Of a DNA stretch of 64,000 nucleotides, positions 1-12,503 are shown piece after piece. This DNA is from Tethya wilhelma (Eukaryota > Porifera > Demospongiae > Tethyida > Tethyidae), in assembly GCA_964030475.1 (NCBI GenBank), contig CAXIPT010000002.1, positions 9,503,399 through 9,567,398 of the forward strand, read 5' to 3'. A program made the position numbers and the translations under genes. The notes beneath the pieces were generated by a model. It was not told where the DNA came from. It ran no database searches and worked only from the letters and a program-made list of their open reading frames with translations. Numbering within the stretch: the stretch's first letter is position 1; every line of letters begins with the position of its first letter.

Positions 1-430
1 TGACGTTGATTGCACCCGCTCTATATATTATTGTCTTACATGCAGTTAGCTAAAGAAACTACATTTGACTTAAGATTCATAAACTAGCTATTTTAGGATT
101 AATATGTTTTACATGTAAAAAGAAATTTCTTTCAAAGCGTGGGTTCCTGCACATAAAATTTACTATGCATGTATGTTCTTGATCGTACATGCACTATAAA
201 GATCGAGTTTGAATAAGAGCCAATTCAATTGCAGATTCATTGCTAATAATAACCATAGCTATATATATAATATATAATGTCATGTAATTTTTATGACGTA
301 TTGAATATAACTATAATAATTACATTCTTTGACATGATCCTGCCTGTGCCCGCTGCATGCATTTCCGGCGTATATAAAGTTTTGCTAAGTCACTCAATCT
401 AGATCTGTTTGAATTCAGCTTTATCCGGTC

Positions 431-812
431 ATGGATAGTTTAACTTGCCACGAAATGCGTACCAAGCTGAGAAAAGCGAAAGTCAAACTAACATACAGAG
501 GTAAGACTGTAGGTATAGCTAGAGCTACTATATATATCAGCTGCATGGCTCGGACTGCCATACCCCCAGTAATTAGTTAATAGTGTTTCATTGATGCAGC
601 AACTGAAGGCCACGCAAGGAACAATGCCGCTAAGCCTACAGGGACTGAGGAATACGTTGATCAGATGTGTTTATATAATTAACTATTAAATTAAATATTA
701 TTGCTTTTTTCTGCTGTACTGCAGAAAATTACATTTTTGTAACGTGTCAACACAGCAGAGGGTGCGAAGTATCATTACATCTGGTCCTTCTGGCCATGAG
801 TACTTTCTGTAA
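431..812 (+). CDS. small three-exon gene, SAP-like N-terminus, copy 1
   Basis: The exons I read are 431-500, 600-666 and 725-812. Donors are gtaaga and gtgttt, acceptors are gatgcag and actgcag, and the phases agree (1, then 2), giving 74 residues that end in GHEYFL and a TAA stop. Exon 1 is basic (EMRTKLRKAKVKLTYR) and loosely resembles the helix-turn-helix of SAP nucleic-acid-binding motifs. The best support is a second copy at about 1990-2338 with identical exon 2 and exon 3 lengths, whose differences keep the frame. I do not recognise the family, and the SAP resemblance is an inference. Confidence 0.45.
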
Positions 813-1174
813 TGCACAGGACAGTTGTATATTCTACATGCAGTAACCAACACTCCATGTACACATTTGCATTACAGCTGCAACCAGAAACTTTCGTGAA
901 AAGATTGTTGAAAAAGTATTTTATATTAGGCGTTACATGTTTTACATGCATGCAACGCCTAATTACAGCTAAAACTGAAACATACGTGGAGCGCCTTCTG
1001 AAGAAACATGTGCTTGGGGTAACTTGCTACACATGTGGAGCAAAGTACTTGTCAAAAAAAGGTTATGGAGATCATATTAGGATCACAGGCCACTGCAGGT
1101 GCCGTGGGAGTACCCACAATATTACTCATTACTCATGCAAACTTATACTCATAAATCGCTCACTGAAAGATTAA
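812..1174 (+). CDS. small ORF with zinc-finger-like Cys/His repeats
   Basis: The 120-residue ORF contains two related segments (ETFVKRLLKK and ETYVERLLKK). Each is followed by a C-x2-C pair (TCFTC, TCYTC), and the second continues to DHIRITGH, giving a C-x2-C-x12-H-x5-H spacing as in C2H2 fingers. Related pieces occur near 90-175 and at 8222-8300 (TCFTCGQVL). It is probably an exon relic of a local gene family rather than a full gene. No function is assigned. Confidence 0.25.
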   Translation: MHRTVVYSTCSNQHSMYTFALQLQPETFVKRLLKKYFILGVTCFTCMQRLITAKTETYVERLLKKHVLGVTCYTCGAKYLSKKGYGDHIRITGHCRCRGSTHNITHYSCKLILINRSLKD

Positions 1175-1989
1175 TCAACAAATTATACGTATTGCCATGG
1201 GCTCAGCATGTTTCAGCTGTTGGGCATAATTTGGTCCAAAAAGGGCTTTGGGAATCACATCCCCAAGCTTGCTGCAGAAACTTTTGCCTAGCATCTGATG
1301 AAAAAATATTACACTTTTTGTGTTGAAAACTAGCTGTTAGCATCCAGCCATTATAGTGCAGAGAGAAAATACGCAATGGTTTAGAGTGTGTATTTAATAT
1401 GACTATCTTTTCCATCTTGGTTGAGATTGAGCTCTGACAGCTGGGGGAAAGGAAGGTGGGCTAGACACCTTCAAGTCATCACTAGTACTGCAGTCAACAG
1501 AACTGGTGGAAAGTATTGGAAATAAAATTGTCCAACATGACACTTCCTGGCAGTCTGATGAGTAAAGTTAACTTGCATGCCTAACTATATAGCTCGGTAT
1601 ATTCGCCGAAAGGATATTGAAATTACACATTCTGGGAGTAACTTGCTTCACCTGCAACCAAAAATTCCTATCAAAACATTTGTACAATCGCCACCATTAA
1701 CTGTGAGTTCACGAGACTATACCATCTACCTTAACACAATCTGCTGTTCTCAGATCAATTCATACGTACCTTACACAGTGATGTAGCCTTCATAACTTCT
1801 ACATTTCCTTTGAAGTCTTTCTAGAAGAATTGATCGTTGACATAGACTGCAGCCGCTAAAACTAGAATTATTATTGTGATTAATAATGATTCATACTATC
1901 CTATAGCCACTAACTCCAAGGGTGACTTTGTCCTCCCTACCCTCACCATCAACTACATATTAAGTAAGTCCATGTGAATAATTATATAG

Positions 1990-2338
1990 AATAGAAAAGT
2001 GGACTTGCCAAGAAATGAGAACAAAGCTTAAAAAAGCAAAAGTAAAATTGACATACAGAGGTAAGACTGTTTGTAGGTAGCCATGCCCCCGGTAATTAGT
2101 TAGTAATGTTTCATTGATGCAGCAACTGAAGGACATGCAAGGAACAATGCCGCTAATCCTGCTGGGACTGAGGAATACATTGATCAGATGTGTTTATTTA
2201 ATTAACTATTAAATTAAATATTATTGTGTTTTTTTTCTGCTGTACTGCAGAAAATTACATTTTTGTAACGTGTCAACAAAGCAGAGGGTGCGAAGTATCA
2301 TTAAATCTGCTCCTTCTGGCCATGAGTACTTTCTGTAA
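1990..2338 (+). pseudogene. copy 2 of the small three-exon gene, start codon absent
   Basis: Exon 1 ends at 2060, exon 2 is 2123-2189 and exon 3 is 2251-2338. All splice sites match copy 1 at 431-812 and the TAA stop is kept. The sequence equivalent to the copy 1 start codon reads as lysine-tryptophan with no ATG, so it is either a pseudogene or begins in an exon further upstream. Coding exons are better conserved between the copies than the first intron. Confidence 0.4.
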
Positions 2339-2489
2339 TGCACAGGACAAGATATGATGCCATGCATGTATTGTGGTGTTCTTTTACGCGTGATGTAATG
2401 TAATAGTTAGTTCTTGATGATTTGAAAATCAATAAGTTCGAAGTCAGTTGCCTTTGATTGTTGAACTTGATTATTGAACTACTTGTAAT

Positions 2490-3840
2490 GTGGGGTTAGT
2501 ATTACATTTCTATGTGTTTGCTGACGCCGAGTTTGCGCGGTACGTACATCGGACGCAACAATTGCGCCACAGAAACCACAAAGGTCCACTGACCATTACT
2601 GAGTTTTTGGAGATCATTTTGGATGCAATAAGTTTAGAATGGAGTTGTATTTGCCAGAGAAGAGACTCCGTCTTCTACGAGCAATGGTTGATAGATGGAT
2701 ATACCAGAGAGCATGTACCAAGTGAAAGCTGAGGTCCTTCTCCATGATTACAACACTTTAGTCTTGCATGTAAAGCGATCGAACCAGGGAGGCCTTAATT
2801 TTCTGAGGCATTTCATAAAGATTTCTACCAAGGTGTATATACCGATTACATCATCATCTAAGATTGAATGTGGTCACACGATCAGATCTGTGCTGGTGAA
2901 AGCTGTTCCTAGAGAGGTGGAATGGAGTGGGGCTGACATCAGTCTTATCACAAGGACCCCCTGAGGTGGTGGTTACATTGGAATCATGGGGGTATTGTGT
3001 GTAGTAGGTGTCAAAGGGGGTTGCTTTTTCTTCTTGAAGAGAGAGTGTTGGTCAGACATGAAATTGGTGAAGTAGAGTGATCCCCTCTAATATAATTGTT
3101 ATATTGACCAGCAAGGTGATTTAGAAGCTGGTGTTGTTAGAGTGATTTATCTTAGTGAAGGTGATGAGTATGTTGACCAGTTAATTGTGCATGTTTATTG
3201 TTTATTGTTGTTGTTTTTTCTGCTGCATTAGTACTGCAGAGAACTAATCAAAATTACCTCTGTAACATGTTAATAATTTATTATAGTATCTGATACCGAC
3301 CATTAGATTAGTACTTTCTGTGTTTGTTGGTGCTGAATTTGTGCCATACGTATACGATGGGCGTGCAATTGCGCTGCGCAAAGTGCTATATCCACTGACC
3401 GTTATGGAGTTTTTGAAGATCCGGCATTTTGTATGCAATAAGAATGGAGTTGCATGCATTTGCTGGAGAACAAACTCCATCGTCTACGAGGTATGGTTAA
3501 TAAATGGATAAACCGGAAAGTAAGAGCTCCGGTCTCTCTCTATGAATTACAACATGAAACTTAGTCTTGCATGTAAAGTGGTCAAACCATTCCTGAGGAG
3601 TGTGATAGAGATTTACTACCAATTAAGGCACACAAATTACATCATCACCTAAGATTGAATGTGGTCACACAATCCAACCTGGAAGATGTTCCTAAAGAAG
3701 TGGAATGGAGTGGAACTGATGTCAGTCTTATCACAAGGACCCACTGAGGTGGTGGTTACATCAGGATCATGAGGGTGTGGAGCCTATATAGTGGGCATTA
3801 AAAGGGATTGCTTCTTCTTCTTGGAGAGAGAGTGTTGGTC
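2490..3840 (+). repeat. tandem duplication of about 0.8 kb with decayed coding remnants
   Basis: The block starting near 2500 recurs near 3310. Both encode related peptides (AEFARYV and AEFVPYV; PLTITEFLEI and PLTVMEFLKI) and both continue into matching non-coding text, such as the cacaaggaccc motif near 2950 and 3735. The second copy has more interruptions. Together with the three-exon gene copies, this suggests a multi-exon gene family duplicated in tandem over the first 3.8 kb and now decaying. Confidence 0.4.
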
Positions 3841-4400
3841 AGATATCCACACAGCCATAAAATAATTGTTCCCTCTTGTGGTGGCACTGAAGCGTATATA
3901 ATGTGGAGGAGTGAATGGAAATGAAAAAGGGGCTTACTGCGACAGCAGTAGTTGCCATTACATTTTATTATATATAACTCTAGGAGAAGCAAGCACCTAC
4001 TAGCAATGAATGAATAGCACCTATATACGATGCACAAGCCTCAAGGCACTCATATAGCATGTGAAACTAAACATGCATAACATTATTGTGTACAAAAGAA
4101 GACAAGGAGCTACTGAGACTCATGCAAATATATATAAGCAGATGATGTGTTGGGCGTCTTAAAAAGGCAGAATTAATGACTTCTAATTGACCTGCAGTGG
4201 GCAATCAAAGATGTCAGCTTACTGAGCAGCAGTCAGTGGCCAGTGGCCTGGCTGCCTAATGAAACTGACTCTGTCAGAGTGCTTGGACATTGAATGGTAA
4301 AGCTTTTAACCATTACACTTCACTGATATGATGTGAAATAAGTCAGTGTAACTAGCTGTTTCTGCATGAGTCTTCACAGTAGCTATACTGCCATCATCTA

Positions 4401-4736
4401 CTGGGGCATAGCCAGGATTTTAGAAAAGGGAGCAATAAAAATGGTGCGCGCAAAGCGCAGCGGAAATTTTGCACGACCAAAAACCACACCCACTTAATTA
4501 GCTAATTTTAGCCTCTCCTATTCACTAAATCCAGCAGTTGCACGCGCTCGCTAGATCGAATGCTCTCTAAAGCCTTGTAGCAGCAAAAAGAAAGCTTCTA
4601 ATAGTTGTTCTGGATTGAATTCTGGCCAAAGATGACTGCTTTATAGCGCATTAAACATAACTTATACGCGTACATTTTGCGAGACAAAGAAAGGGGGTGC
4701 AAATGCACCTTTAGCACCCCCCTGGCTATGCCACTG
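4401..4736. mobile_element. MITE with ATCTA target duplication
   Basis: A 336-bp element with imperfect terminal inverted repeats (left ctggggcatagccagg, right cctggctatgccactg) is flanked on both sides by ATCTA. It has no coding capacity. The superfamily is not certain. Confidence 0.7.
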
Positions 4737-5109
4737 ATCTATATGCTGCCAGCCTGTCAAGCAGCATAATTTGAAGTTTAAAAACAACACACAATGTGAC
4801 ATATTATATATTATATTATATAATATACCTGTACATTACGATTTTTAAGGTATGATTTTCATATACATGCTTGCAGTATTATTATCATGGCTCTATTTAT
4901 TATCATTAATAATCAACAGTCCACTACGTATACAGTCTCTCATATTGCAAGAGAGGAAGCATCTCAGACTATTTTGTCAGATAGCATTAAGAAAGGCAAC
5001 CCCTTCGAAGGGGGTCTCAATGCATGCCTCGACTGGAGTAGAGCCTTAAAGGAATCAAGAAACAAGACTTGCCTTTACTATTCGATAGGGTATTCTATAG
5101 GGTAATCTC

Positions 5110-6560
5110 TGCAGCTGTTTCATTTCAGCCAATACTAAACCAAAACTGGTCAGTAAAGAAGAAAAACTGAATCTCATTCTCCTCCTGCTATACCTATCGT
5201 ACTCTGTCTCATTTCAGCCTATACTTAACAGAAAAGTTCCAACCTGGGGGGTGAGGGAGCTTAGCAGAGAAGATACAATGATGATATTACCATAATATTA
5301 TTCAGTGTATTTTTTGCTAACAATTATCAACTAAAATATTGAAAGTTTTGTCTCATTTCAAACTATCCTTGATCGAAACGATGAGAGATGGGGGAAGCTC
5401 AGCAGAGCAGAGAAGTTAAAATTCCCATGCCTCCACCTGCCATGAGTGATGTTACCATAGATTATATACGCTAATAATTATCAACTAAAATATTGAAACT
5501 TTTGTCTCATTTCAACCTATACTTAACAGAAAAGACCCGAGGTGGGGGGAACTCAGCAGAGAGGAGAAGATTAAGATCATCCCCATACCTTTACCTACAG
5601 TGAGTGATATTATAATACCAGTGTATTTTTGCTAACAATTATCAACTAAACTTTTGAATCATTTCAGCCAATCCTTGATCGGAAGGATCCAAGATGGGGG
5701 GAGCTCAGCAGAGTAGAAAAGTTAAAATTGATTCCCACACCTCGACCTACCATGAGTGATGTTACTATAGTGTATTATATGCTAATAATAATCAACTAAA
5801 ATATTGAAACTATTGTTACAACTCAGCCATGCAATCCTTGATCGAAAGGATCCGAGATGGGGGGAGCTAAGCAGGGCAGAAAAGTTAAAATTGATTCATA
5901 TGCCTCGACCTACCATGAGTGATATTACCATAAGTGTATATTTTACTAACAATTATCAACTAAACTTTTGTATCATTTCAGCCAATCCTTGATCGGAAGG
6001 ATCCAAGATGGGGGGAGCTCAGCAGAGTGGAAAAGTTAAAATTTATTAATACGCCTCGACCTACCATGAGTGATATTACCATAAGCTATACAATGTATTT
6101 GCTAACAATTATTAACTAAAATAATTTTAAACTTTTGTCTCATTTCAACCAATCCTTGATCCAAACGATGAGAGATGGGGGAAGCTCAGCAGAGCAGAGA
6201 AGTTAAAATTCCCATGCCTCCACCTGCCATGAGTCATGTTACCATAGATTATATACGCTAATAATTATCAACTAAAATATTGAAACTTTTGTCTCATTTC
6301 AACCTAGACTTAACAGAAAAGACCCGAGGTAGGGGAAACTCAGCAGAGAGGAGAAGATTAAGATCATCCCCATACCTCGACCTACAGTGAGTGATACATT
6401 ATCATATACAGGGTATTTTACTAACTAAACTTTTGTATCATTTCAGCCAATCCTTGATCGGAAGGACCCGAGATGGGGGGAGCTCAGCAGAGTGGAAAAG
6501 TTAAAATTGATTCCCACGCCTCGACCTACCACGAATGATGTTACCATAGTGTGTTATATG
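5110..6560 (+). repeat. tandem array of about ten exon-like units
   Basis: Ten units of roughly 150-160 bp begin near 5110, 5206, 5350, 5503, 5657, 5813, 5970, 6136, 6290 and 6435. Each starts with an acceptor-like catttcag or catttcaa, continues with an open segment (unit 5: DRKDPRWGELSR then a basic EKLKLIPTPRPT), and ends near a donor-like cagtgagt or its degraded form catgagt. Units 3-5 closely match units 8-10, implying a later block duplication of about 786 bp. It may be an exon multiplied with its intron, or a minisatellite. I do not recognise the peptide. Confidence 0.6.
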
Positions 6561-6599
6561 CTAATTATTATCAGATAAAATAACAATTAACTCCTTGTT

Positions 6600-7390
6600 C
6601 AGTAATAGGTTGAAGGTTTCACGTAGCCTCATGCTCTCCTCCTTGGACCTAGGTTTCACTCTCTCTTTTTCTTTACAAAAAGTGTGAGGTCAGAAGTAGA
6701 GAGACTCCATGGGTTCAGCTCTACACTGAAACACACTCATTACATCTGCATAAAGTCAATATTAGTGTCTGAACGAATGCATGATCCACTACTCGAATAT
6801 TTGCTCGAATGTTAGAGGGTTCGAAGGTGAAATATTGCATAATAATGTTAATAACTACTAATATTAATTAGGCCACATGCCAGACTATGTGTGAAGATAG
6901 CAAAAAATGGCTGTGCTATTTCTAGTAGTAGCTCTATCTCTGTTTCTGTTGATGGTGCTTGTAATATTAGTAGTTCAGTTTTAGCTTCAACTAGTACCAG
7001 TATTAACAACCACTAAAAGTCTGACATTTGTAAGTTTATTTGAAAAGAGCACAACTACTAAGTTAGCTCAGTGCAAGTTGTACAAAAGGAATATGCTTAC
7101 CATGGTGGTATTTCAAACATTAGAGTCCATTTGATTCACACCCATCCAGGTGAATTTAAGCAACAATCACCAACTTAGCAACATTCTTTGATTCTTTTGT
7201 GACGAGAGCAAGACGTTCACTAAGTTGAGCACTCTGGGTGAAGAGGAGCACAGCAAAAAGAGTATCACTGATAAAGAACTCAGCTAGTTTTTTTTTTCTG
7301 AAAAGCCAGCTAATAGATCTAGAGAATGTTCTTCTCTGGAGTGGTGAGGATTTAATCAACTTCGCTTTTCACTTTTAGCTACTATTACTA
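6600..7390. other. no gene recognised
   Basis: This stretch is AT-rich with short interrupted reading frames. The 3' part may belong to the decayed hAT element that is recognisable just downstream. Confidence 0.3.
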
Positions 7391-7395
7391 GATCA

Positions 7396-7545
7396 GTGTT
7401 GTGTGTTCCTGCAATGTCCACACCAAGTGAAAGACTATTCTCAACTGCAGGACTAACCATTACAAAACTACAAAATCTTTTAAAACCTGAGAATATTAAT
7501 TGATGCTCTTTTCCTTCTCAACAAGAACTTTGAATATTTGTATAC
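7396..7545 (+). pseudogene. hAT transposase C-terminal remnant
   Basis: The frame reads VLCVPAMSTPSERLFSTAG followed by LTITKLQNLLKPENIN. This is the conserved dimerisation block near the C-terminus of hAT-family transposases (SERLFS and a later LLFLNKN-like stretch). A TGA follows the PENIN segment, and the downstream leucine-rich part continues only after a frame change. The rest of the transposase is not recognisable, so this is a dead copy. Confidence 0.7.
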
Positions 7546-7959
7546 GTAAAAACCTGTGTACTATTACTTGTATAGGGTTAATTCAAAGGGTTAATCATCA
7601 TGTAATGTGTAACTTGAGTCTTGTTAAAATTGTTAGTGGTGTATAGCTGTGACACGCACACAATAATTTCATGGAAGTATACAGATGGTAAAAGTGGTTG
7701 TGAGGCTGAACCCTCATTTCTCAAGGATGGCAGCTCCAATTTATGGTCAAAATCATTTTTAGATTGTCCCATATTACAGAAAGGTCTGGGTAGAATGTGT
7801 AGGCCACTTTTTTTGAGCATATAAACACAAGCTGTTAAGCAGGTACATAAATTGACGCGGCATAAAAGGGGTTAAAAAAACGTGCAATAATTTGCACGTG
7901 GCTGAGAAAATCAGTCCATGTGAAGAAAATGCCTGACCATGGCAACAATGAGAATACCT

Positions 7960-8570
7960 GCAGCCAGAAGAGGTTGTTTATTCATCAGAAGTTTCTGAAA
8001 GCTCAGCACAAGCAATAATGCTAACAAACAACTTCAGAAACTAGTAGCAGTGCTATACTGTTTCTCTGCTAGACTGTTTAAGAACTCCAAAGAAATCTGA
8101 CGTATCAAGACTCAACAAAAATGAAAGATTTTTATCAACCCAGTTGCTTTTGTTTTTGCATGTACTGCCTATTCCTACACTCATTATCAATACATGCATC
8201 ATGACAGATCAAACCTGTAATATTTGCAGAACGGTTGCTAAAGAAGTTCATTTTAGATATAACTTGCTTTACGTGTGGCCAGGTATTGAAGGTATATGAT
8301 GTGCCAGGCCTTACTATCAAACTGCAGTGGAGACCCAAGTGATAAGATTGGTATAAAATGAGCATAAAGGGTTAAAATCTGTAATAATTTTGATTTATGC
8401 ATCGAAAACTTCTGGAAGCTCAGCAAAAGAGCAAGAATACTAAGAAACATATGTTCAGAAACTAGTAGTATGCAGTGCTACATTTCTCTGCCAGACGTTA
8501 AAAGAGCTCCAAAGATTAAATCTGAGTTATCCAGAAAAAGAAAAAATTATACGAATCTGGCTGGTTTTGA
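7960..8570 (+). repeat. degenerate direct duplication
   Basis: Text near 7980-8100 (agaagtttctgaaagctcag) recurs near 8400-8520 (aaaacttctggaagctcag) with the same order of short motifs, about 420 bp apart. Between them a zinc-finger-like piece encodes LLKKFILDITCFTCG, related to the ORF at 812-1174. All reading frames are broken. Confidence 0.35.
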
Positions 8571-9490
8571 TGTTGCATTTCATCTGCATTTTGACGAAGC
8601 TTTAGGCCTGAGTAGAATGTGCTTATGAAAACATTCCATTATGCTTTTTGCATAGTTCAAAATTTTTGTATTTTGTTTTCATAAGTTACACTCTATCTGA
8701 GCTGAGAAGTCCATCCAGTTGATCTTCCCTACATTGAATGCCCAGCACGATAAACAAAGTGCACATGAGCTCTATGTAAATGTCACATGATACAAGGTGA
8801 GAGTGAGTGTCAACCAAAGGAACACTAAACAGTTCGTATTGCTTTGTATGTCGCGAGTCTTGTTTCTCCAAGTTTAAGAAGAGCAGTAAAGCGCTTTTTA
8901 TATGTATACATTATTCGGATTGGAGAGTTAAGCAGAAATGTCCAAGTCCTGTCCAATTTGTATTTTCTGATCATGACTGAACTATTCGCACAAAAGTGAG
9001 TGACAACTCAGCTAAAAATTAATGAGTAATGGTAGCCGATACTTTGTCCTGTAACCAGTCACATTGTGGTTCTGGGGACCATGACCAAGGACAAACTATG
9101 CAGTCCCATTGCCTGTGAAATGGAGCCAGGTACATTGTTTCAGTTCACTACGGATAAACCGCACACCCATGCTATATAACTCGATCAGGAGAGTTTGTTG
9201 CATGGATGAAAAAGGGCCTACAAGAGGCAGGAGTTGACAGTTTAAATTTGGAGCCGCTAGACAGCTGTTAGTGTCTTACACTTGTACCCCAGATCACCTA
9301 TGACATACACTCGATTGGTTATTATTGCGGCAGAGTATTGAGCATAATTTGTGCTGATTTTAAGATGATTATATATATATACATGTATAAATTTGGGACT
9401 GTATTACAATTATTGGATAATTGTAATATAATACTTAAGTTTCAGTTAGCTGCATGCAGATAACTGAAATAACCCGATTAGTTTTCAAAG
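8570..9490. other. no gene recognised
   Basis: Only short ORFs without protein-like character are visible here. Confidence 0.3.
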
Positions 9491-10730
9491 GTGAACGGAA
9501 GTATACGCGTTGCTTTGATGCAGACGGGTATCCTTCCGGAACGTAACGAACATATACGGTGTATCTTTCTTAACGTTATTCATAAGAAAGAAATGATCGA
9601 ACCGGTTCCTAATCAATTAGCAATTATAGGCCAAAGCCAACTAATCTTACCTTACAGTCTTCACGAACGCATCGTAATTGTGGGTGTGTCAATTTTTGCT
9701 GCCCTTCACGTCACGTAAAATTTTGCACTGAGATTATTACGTCACGTAGTACTAAACGCGCATGCTAAATTATTCATATTACATCATTGCAAACAACGTT
9801 GACTGATGACGTCAAAAGGAAAGCACTTGGACCATAATGGGACCATTTGAGGATTTTGCAACTGTATATCTCCTCCGTAGTTTTACCTGCATGCTTCTCA
9901 CTTGGAATACTTGTGGTTCAGGATGGAATGTGCATGCACAGCAAGTCTTTAGAAAGACTTTGCACATGGTTGCCCAAAAATTCCAAGTTACCGCATCAAG
10001 AAAGTTCACTGAACATCACTCAGATAAAATTTGTGTATCTCCAGATAAGACTAGAGTATGGGCACAGAATAAGTTCTGCTAAAAGTACAGTGTTTTACAA
10101 GCAGCGTGGTGCTTGTCTGATGTCAATAGCTCGAGGTATAAGCGTGTTCAGTGGATAAGCAAAGTACCGCATTTCTAGCGGTTTTTCACAAGTAATTTTA
10201 GCTATATAGTCTTAGTTACTGGAATACTACTACAGTATGTTATACTGCTAGATGTAAGTTACAAACTGGTAGAGTATGGATGCCCTCAGTAGTTTTGCAC
10301 CATGCTGCCCAAAAAATCAAAGTCGTCTGGTCCATTTTATCGCTACACGGTAGAAATTCAACTTGAAGACAATTTAGACACTGTATGTCTGTTAAAAATT
10401 ACTTTTTTATAACAAATATGGCTCTAAAAACTTTAGCTACTTCTTTTCTGGCTGTTTCTCCTGTGTTGTCATTACTTCCATGTGCTTGGCCACCATTTTG
10501 TTCAACTTCCGGGTGGAAATTAATTAAAGATGCGTTCGTGTAGACTGTTAGAGAGCATACGATAGGCTATAGCATTAACGCATACAGGCTTCTCGATAGG
10601 CAAACAGAAGTATACACACTGCTTTGATACAGACGGGTACCTTCTGGAACACATCAATAAACATATACCGTGTTTCTTTCTTAATCATATTCATAAGAAA
10701 GAAAGGAACCGGATCTGACCATCGTATAAC
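9491..10730. repeat. dispersed repeat pair
   Basis: A segment near 9490-9610 (motifs gaagtatacgcg, cagacgggta, cataagaaagaaa) is repeated in diverged form near 10605-10715. The interval has small ORFs but nothing recognisable. Confidence 0.35.
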
Positions 10731-10791
10731 AAATATTTATAATAATTATAAATATATTATGGTTCCAACCGCACAATATTTATAATTATTA

Positions 10792-11283
10792 CAGTACTCG
10801 CTCTAATTATTGGAATATTGGAAAATGAATGTTTCTGTAACTGTTAGTAATTAGAAAGCACTAAAAATAGATACGGTCAAACATTCCACTTATTTAGAAA
10901 GATTAGCTCGCCATAATGGAGAAGTATCTTTTGACACCTAAAACTCCAGAAAAGAAACAGTCCAGCATCTTATAAAGTCAGTCCCACTTTCGTCTACCAC
11001 TGTGTGCCTTTAAGGAGAAGGCCAAATAAGTCTGCAGAGACCCCAGCCGCCAAGCGTGGTCCTGGACGCCGACGAAAAAGTAGATCGTCAATATCGTCAA
11101 TCTTTATTTAGTTTCAATACACAAGCAGTCTCTTTTTATAGCCACTATACATGTACAAAGATTCACCATTCCAATATAGATAAAATGACCAAATTTTCAA
11201 TTTTTCTCTGTTCCATTCAATTAGAGAAAAAGAAATAAAGTGTTCCAATAATTGGAAAGTTCCAAAAATTAGAGCGAGTACGG
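10792..11283. mobile_element. pogo/Tigger-like non-autonomous element
   Basis: Terminal inverted repeats cagtactcgctctaat (left) and attagagcgagtacgg (right) are flanked by TA on both sides, the Tc1/mariner/pogo target duplication. The interior near 10916-11100 contains short broken frames (MEKYLLTPKTPEKK) that could be a transposase N-terminal remnant. The element is 492 bp. Confidence 0.65.
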
Positions 11284-11289
11284 TACATA

Positions 11290-12500
11290 TTCAAACACCT
11301 TAAAAGTGCATGAACATGAATCTTTCAAGTTCACAAATTCAATAGTTTCAGTGCACACACATTATAATTAGGTAACGTGTGGTTGCACCGAATTAATTAA
11401 TACATGTAATTACCATAATATACAATCAAACTATTATAAAGGTATCAACATGATGTAGGCTGATTACAAAATTTCAGACTAAAGCATTGACACATGTCAG
11501 TGAAACCCTTCAATAACTTAATTATATGCTCAGCACTTAAGTGCATTGGAGTAATTGTTATACACACAGCAATTACTGTACTCTAAGCCAACCCACCAGT
11601 CTGGGAGAAAGCATCAGGCCACACACACTATACAACATCCCTTACTATAAACAACTTACTGCAATGCATAGGCACAGGCGTAAAGGACGAATAAACAAGT
11701 GGATGCCTAGATGAATAGACGAGTGGAATAGAAACTCTAGATCTTGATGACGTAATTTCACCCACTTTCCGTCGCCAAAGACTGACTCGGAGCAAGGGCA
11801 GGTCCAAGACCTACAAAAAAAAAACAACAACGAAGATAGACAAAGTTATACAGTGACATAATTTCAACAAATTCCAGGATTATTCACAATAGCTAGGAGA
11901 ATTGTACTCTAGTGCGCACACTGAACTAATCGTACCACTACCATAATTCCGTGTACTCACCATAGAAATTTTTAGTTCCTTCCAAGAAGCTGTGCCCCTA
12001 CACAAAGTAGCTTGAGGCTCGATCCCATATATCTCCCATGATGTAACTTTACCCATGCACTCTATAGACCTTTTCCACGCGGGAACAGTAGCGATTTTTT
12101 AATGAGATGCATGACGTGTTATGACGAATTGTGACGGTGGACACGCCCCTTGGTGGGCAAATTTGTACAGTAGTGATACTGCCAAGCTTGAAAATAGCAC
12201 TTCAGTGAGGAAGGATGCTTCAGCCAACTTCTCAGGTAATTTTAGACTAACTCATACTTTACTAGAACTCTCGTTAGCTCACTCAATATGTTTGTATAGA
12301 TCTGAAACACCAGTAAGTCCAGTTCATGGTGGCTTTTGCATGCTATTTCTTACGTAATGTGGTGCTCTTTTCTCGGATTTGTTGCTATTCGAAGTTTGTA
12401 TGGACCCTTCTCCATGTTTTATCTGGTTTGCTGCTTCTATTTCCAGTAGAAGGCTCTTGAGCTTGCACTAAACTTAGCCTTCAGTGTCAGCCAGTACAAA
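11290..12500. other. no gene recognised
   Basis: Short ORFs only. No conserved protein and no clear element boundaries were seen. Confidence 0.3.
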
Positions 12501-12503
12501 ATA

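Noticed and set aside
5110..6560. CRISPR-like array of spaced repeats
   Set aside because: The spacing sequences are themselves repeated and diverged, with splice-like motifs; the context is animal DNA.
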